The position numbers and the translations under genes were made by a program. This document shows, piece after piece, positions 61,046 to 64,000 of a stretch of 64,000 bases of DNA. Under the pieces are notes generated by a model. That model had not been told where the DNA came from and searched no databases. It saw only the letters and a list, made by a program, of their open reading frames with translations. The DNA is taken from positions 95,250 to 159,249 of the forward strand of contig CAXGUG010000001.1 of NCBI GenBank assembly GCA_964012715.1. Reading direction: 5' to 3'. Each line of letters starts with the position of its first letter. The first letter of the stretch is position 1. Source of the stretch: UBA1479 sp964012715. Its GTDB lineage: Bacteria; Pseudomonadota; Alphaproteobacteria; Rhodospirillales; Casp-alpha2.

Positions 61046-61232
61046 TGCGATGCGCCTCCCAACGTCGCGTAAGGCCGGAATCATAGCACGCATGCAGGCA
61101 GCGCGGGACAGCCATCTGCCGCCGACCGCCGACATCGGTTGTCACGCCCCCTGCGATCCGCTAAACAGCGGCCAATCGTCGGTTCCACTGCCCCCGCGCC
61201 CGGCGCGGCGGCGACATTGAAAGTCCCCTACC

Positions 61233-62912
61233 ATGGCCAGCTATCAGTATTCCTATGTCATGAAAGACGTCCGCAAGGTGTTCCCCGGCGGGCGCGAAAT
61301 TCTCAAGGGCCTGACCCTGTCGTTCCTGCCCGACGCCAAGATCGGCGTGCTGGGCGTCAACGGCGCGGGTAAATCGACCCTGTTGAAGATCATGGCCGGC
61401 AAGGACAAGGACTTCACCGGTGAAGCCTGGGCCGCCGAAGGCGTGCGCATCGGCTACCTGGAACAGGAACCGCACCTCGACCCCGCCCTGACGGTGGAAG
61501 AAAACGTGATGTCGGGCCTGGGCGAGATCAAGGATCTGGTCGACCGCTTCAACGAACTGTCGGCCAAGTTCGCCGAACCGATGAGCGACGACGAGATGAA
61601 CGCCCTTCTGGCCGAACAGGGCGAGCTTCAGGAAAAGATCGACGCCTGCGACGGCTGGGAGCTGGACCGCACCATCGAAATCGCCATGGACGCCCTGCGC
61701 TGCCCCCCGGGCGACGCCGACGTGAGCAAGCTGTCGGGTGGTGAACGCCGCCGCGTGGCCTTGTGCCGCCTGCTGCTGCAGAAGCCCGAAGTCCTGCTGC
61801 TCGACGAACCGACCAACCACCTGGACGCCGAAAGCGTGGCCTGGCTGGAACGGTTCCTGGCCGATTACGACGGCACGGTCATGATCGTGACCCACGACCG
61901 TTACTTCCTGGACAACGTGACCGGCTGGATTCTGGAACTGGACCGCGGCCAGGGCATTCCCTACCAGGGCAATTATTCCAGCTGGCTGGAACAGAAACAG
62001 AAGCGCCTGATGCAGGAGGAGCGCGAAGAGTCCGCCCGTCAGCGCACCCTGAAGCAGGAATTGGAATGGATCCGCCAGTCGCCCCGCGCCCGGCAGGACA
62101 AGTCCAAGGCCCGTATCGCCCGCTATGACGACCTGGTCGCCAAGTCCCAGGAAAAGGTCATGGGCACCGCGTCGATCATCATCCCCCCGGCCCCGCGCCT
62201 GGGCGATCTGGTGATCGAGGCCGAACATATTAAGAAAGGCTTCGAGGACCGCCTGCTGGTCGAGGACCTGACCTTCAAGATCCCGCCGGGCGCCATCGTC
62301 GGCATCATCGGCCCGAACGGCGCCGGTAAGACCACCCTGTTCCGCATGATCACCCAACAGGAACAGCCCGATAACGGCTCGATCCGTGTCGGCGATACGG
62401 TGGTTCTCGGCTATGTCGACCAAAGCCGCGACGCGCTCGACGCCAACAAGAACGTGTGGGAGGAAATTTCCGGCGGCAACGACGAGATCGTCCTCGGCAA
62501 GCGGGCCATGCAGTCCCGCGCCTATGTCGCACAATTCAATTTCAAGGGCGGCGACCAGCAGAAAAAGGTCGGCCAGCTGTCCGGCGGTGAACGCAACCGC
62601 GTCCACCTCGCCAAGATGCTGCTGTCCGGCGCCAACGTCCTGCTGCTCGACGAACCGACCAACGATTTGGACGTCGATACCCTGATGGCGTTGGAAGAAT
62701 CCCTGGCCGATTTCGCGGGCTGCGTGCTGATTACCTCGCACGATCGCTGGTTCCTGGATCGCCTGGCGACCCATATCATCGCCTTCGAAGGCGACAGCCA
62801 GGTCGTGTGGTTCGAAGGCAACTATCAGGCCTACGAAGACGACAAGAAGCGCCGCCTCGGCGACGCCGCCCTGGAACCCCACCGCATCAAATACAAGCCG
62901 CTGACGCGCTAA
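61233..62912 (+). CDS. ettA: Energy-dependent translational throttle protein EttA (ABC-F)
   Basis: A 559-residue tandem ABC ATPase without membrane domains. First ATPase: GVNGAGKS, LSGGERRRVALCRLL, LLLDEPTNHLD. The linker includes the typical arm and a WIRQSPRARQDKSKARIARYD basic stretch. Second ATPase: GPNGAGKT, LSGGERNRVHLAKML, LLLDEPTNDLD. Length and motif details match EttA, which binds the ribosomal E-site. Convergent with the DMT exporter gene (three bases between). Confidence 0.95.
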   Translation: MASYQYSYVMKDVRKVFPGGREILKGLTLSFLPDAKIGVLGVNGAGKSTLLKIMAGKDKDFTGEAWAAEGVRIGYLEQEPHLDPALTVEENVMSGLGEIKDLVDRFNELSAKFAEPMSDDEMNALLAEQGELQEKIDACDGWELDRTIEIAMDALRCPPGDADVSKLSGGERRRVALCRLLLQKPEVLLLDEPTNHLDAESVAWLERFLADYDGTVMIVTHDRYFLDNVTGWILELDRGQGIPYQGNYSSWLEQKQKRLMQEEREESARQRTLKQELEWIRQSPRARQDKSKARIARYDDLVAKSQEKVMGTASIIIPPAPRLGDLVIEAEHIKKGFEDRLLVEDLTFKIPPGAIVGIIGPNGAGKTTLFRMITQQEQPDNGSIRVGDTVVLGYVDQSRDALDANKNVWEEISGGNDEIVLGKRAMQSRAYVAQFNFKGGDQQKKVGQLSGGERNRVHLAKMLLSGANVLLLDEPTNDLDVDTLMALEESLADFAGCVLITSHDRWFLDRLATHIIAFEGDSQVVWFEGNYQAYEDDKKRRLGDAALEPHRIKYKPLTR

Positions 62913-62915
62913 CCC

Positions 62916-63770
62916 CTAGGTCGTCTGGCGCGCCTTCTGCGCCAGGACGATGGCGACGCCGCCGAGCATGGCTGCGGTAGCGACGACGAGGCGCAGGGTC
63001 AGGTCTTCGCCCAACAGGGCGACGCCGCCCAGCGCCGCGATCGCCGGGGCGGAGAGCTGCAGCACCGCCGCCCGCGCCGCCGGGATGTGCTGCACCAGGG
63101 CGTACCACAGAACGTAGCCGATCCCCGAGGTCAGCCCGCCCGACATCATGGCCAGGGCCAATCCGCCCGGCGACCAATGGGCATGGGCCATGAAGATTAC
63201 GCTGCCGACGGCGGCCAGCGGCACGCAAAAGGCGAAGTTGACCGCGTTGGCTTCGACCGGGTGATCGGTGCCGCGCGCCAATAGGGAAAACACCCCCCAA
63301 GCCACACCCGAGCCGATCATCAATACCGTGCCCAAGGGATCGGGGGCCGCGACCCCGGGCAGCACCAGCCAGACCAGACCGCCGCAGGCAATCGCCATCC
63401 CGCCCCAGGCGAGCGGCGGGAAGTGTTCCCGTTCATAGAACGCGCGGGCGAACATCGTCAGCTGCACCGCACCGAACAGGATCAACGCCCCGGTCCCGGC
63501 GCTGAGCGCCCGATAGGCGAAAGAAAACAACGCGGCATAGGAAAACAGCGCCAAGCCCGAGCGCCAATCGGCGTAGCGGCGGCTGGGCAGACGCCGCCGC
63601 CGGACATAGACGACGAGGGCCAGCACCAGCGCCGCCGAGGCGACACGCACGGTGGTGAACGAAGCCGGATCGATCAAGTCATCTGCCAGCGCGGCCCGTC
63701 CGATCAATGAATTGGCGGCGAAAGCGGTCATCGCCAGGCACGCCAGAATAATCAGGCGGGCCGGGGACAT
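62916..63770 (-). CDS. DMT-superfamily (EamA) transporter
   Basis: A 284-residue protein with ten hydrophobic segments and two EamA repeats (NSLIGRAALADDLIDPASFTTVRVASAALVLAL; SGGLTSGIGYVLWYALVQHIPAARAAVLQLSAPAIAALGG). These usually export metabolites or drugs. Single gene with ATG at 63770. Confidence 0.9.
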   Translation of the reverse strand: MSPARLIILACLAMTAFAANSLIGRAALADDLIDPASFTTVRVASAALVLALVVYVRRRRLPSRRYADWRSGLALFSYAALFSFAYRALSAGTGALILFGAVQLTMFARAFYEREHFPPLAWGGMAIACGGLVWLVLPGVAAPDPLGTVLMIGSGVAWGVFSLLARGTDHPVEANAVNFAFCVPLAAVGSVIFMAHAHWSPGGLALAMMSGGLTSGIGYVLWYALVQHIPAARAAVLQLSAPAIAALGGVALLGEDLTLRLVVATAAMLGGVAIVLAQKARQTT

Positions 63771-63890
63771 CGGCGCGGGGGAAGGCGGGGCGGCGGGAGG
63801 AATGACAGGCTCCGAGGTTTCCGCGCCGCCGGTCGGCGCGGCCAGGGATCATCAAACGCCTCCGCGCCGCCCGGCGCAAGCCGAAAGCCG

Positions 63891-64000
63891 CTATATTCGT
63901 TCGGTCACGAACGAAGCGATTCTGTCCGCCGCTGCATCGTCCAAGTCCAACCGGGCATGGGTATGCTCGTCGGTCTTGGCGACGATCGCCGCCGGGAAGG
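63891..64000 (-). CDS. C-terminal end of a gene cut by the window edge
   Basis: The minus frame is open from the edge to a TAG at 63891 and reads (ending) FPAAIVAKTDEHTHARLDL...IASFVTERI, 36 residues. It looks like the end of an alpha/beta-hydrolase-type or similar enzyme, but too little is visible to name it. Confidence 0.4.
   Translation of the reverse strand, partial: FPAAIVAKTDEHTHARLDLDDAAADRIASFVTERI

Noticed and set aside
61161..62882. A 573-codon minus-strand frame opposite ettA
   Set aside because: The plus strand has both complete ATPase motif sets of EttA; the reverse frame has none.
1..64000. CRISPR arrays, tRNA or rRNA genes, insertion sequences, prophage
   Set aside because: No regularly spaced repeats, no tRNA-like cloverleaf with conserved arms, no transposase or integrase frames and no flanking repeats were seen.

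Overview
The window is high-GC, densely coded DNA from an alphaproteobacterium. The mix of NasS/NasT nitrate regulation, KorAB, fused TAXI-TRAP transporters, class III CoA-transferases and sigma-54 promoters suggests Rhodospirillales, but that assignment is inference. There are no rRNA or tRNA genes, insertion sequences, phage genes or CRISPR arrays that I can see.

Region 1 (1-9.8 kb, all minus strand) is a nitrate/nitrite-responsive block. nasT-nasS encode the cytoplasmic sensor/antiterminator. Downstream is an unusual four-gene operon: a NirB-like FAD/[2Fe-2S] oxidoreductase fused to a membrane b-type-like domain, an 11-haem-motif cytochrome c, a monohaem DUF3365 protein and a single-domain globin. 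Next come nrtA and nrtB, the latter cut by the window edge. Both transcription units start with leader RNA that can fold into hexaloop hairpins overlapping an intrinsic terminator, as expected for NasT (ANTAR) antitermination. The haem operon also has a sigma-54-like promoter. I consider this operon the best candidate for an undescribed system, an NAD(P)H-driven trans-membrane N-oxide (nitrite, hydroxylamine or NO) reductase.

Region 2 (9.9-25 kb) holds two-subunit KorAB (minus strand), then on the plus strand a DUF971 gene, an AprA-like flavoprotein, a short AprB-like ferredoxin, a HEAT-repeat protein, a GntR regulator and a TlpA-like thioredoxin. A sigma-54 promoter follows, driving an NrtA/TauA-type ABC importer with an unfamiliar membrane protein inserted between permease and ATPase. 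The run continues with Sco, PCu(A)C, a dihaem cytochrome c and a Crp-type regulator. This is a second candidate for an undescribed system, linking uptake of an unknown anion to AprBA-like redox chemistry and copper delivery.

Region 3 (25-36 kb) is organic-acid catabolism: an enolase-superfamily enzyme, an Ldh2-family dehydrogenase overlapping a D-2-hydroxyacid dehydrogenase, a TAXI-TRAP importer, a CRYL1-like dehydrogenase, a class III CoA-transferase and a large metallophosphoesterase.

Region 4 (36-51 kb) contains a YaiI-family protein and an LpxR-like outer-membrane protein. A sigma-54-preceded amide-type ABC transporter with an amidase follows, then a CoA-transferase/CoA-lyase pair divergent from a LysR gene, L-serine dehydratase, and a YeiH exporter with its own LysR gene.

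Region 5 (51-64 kb) is mostly general-purpose: an SDR, small membrane proteins, a TPR protein, a sodium:solute symporter, a CBS-DUF294 protein, a Tat-exported aldo/keto reductase, two lipoproteins, a DnaQ-type exonuclease, EttA, a DMT exporter and the tail of one more gene.
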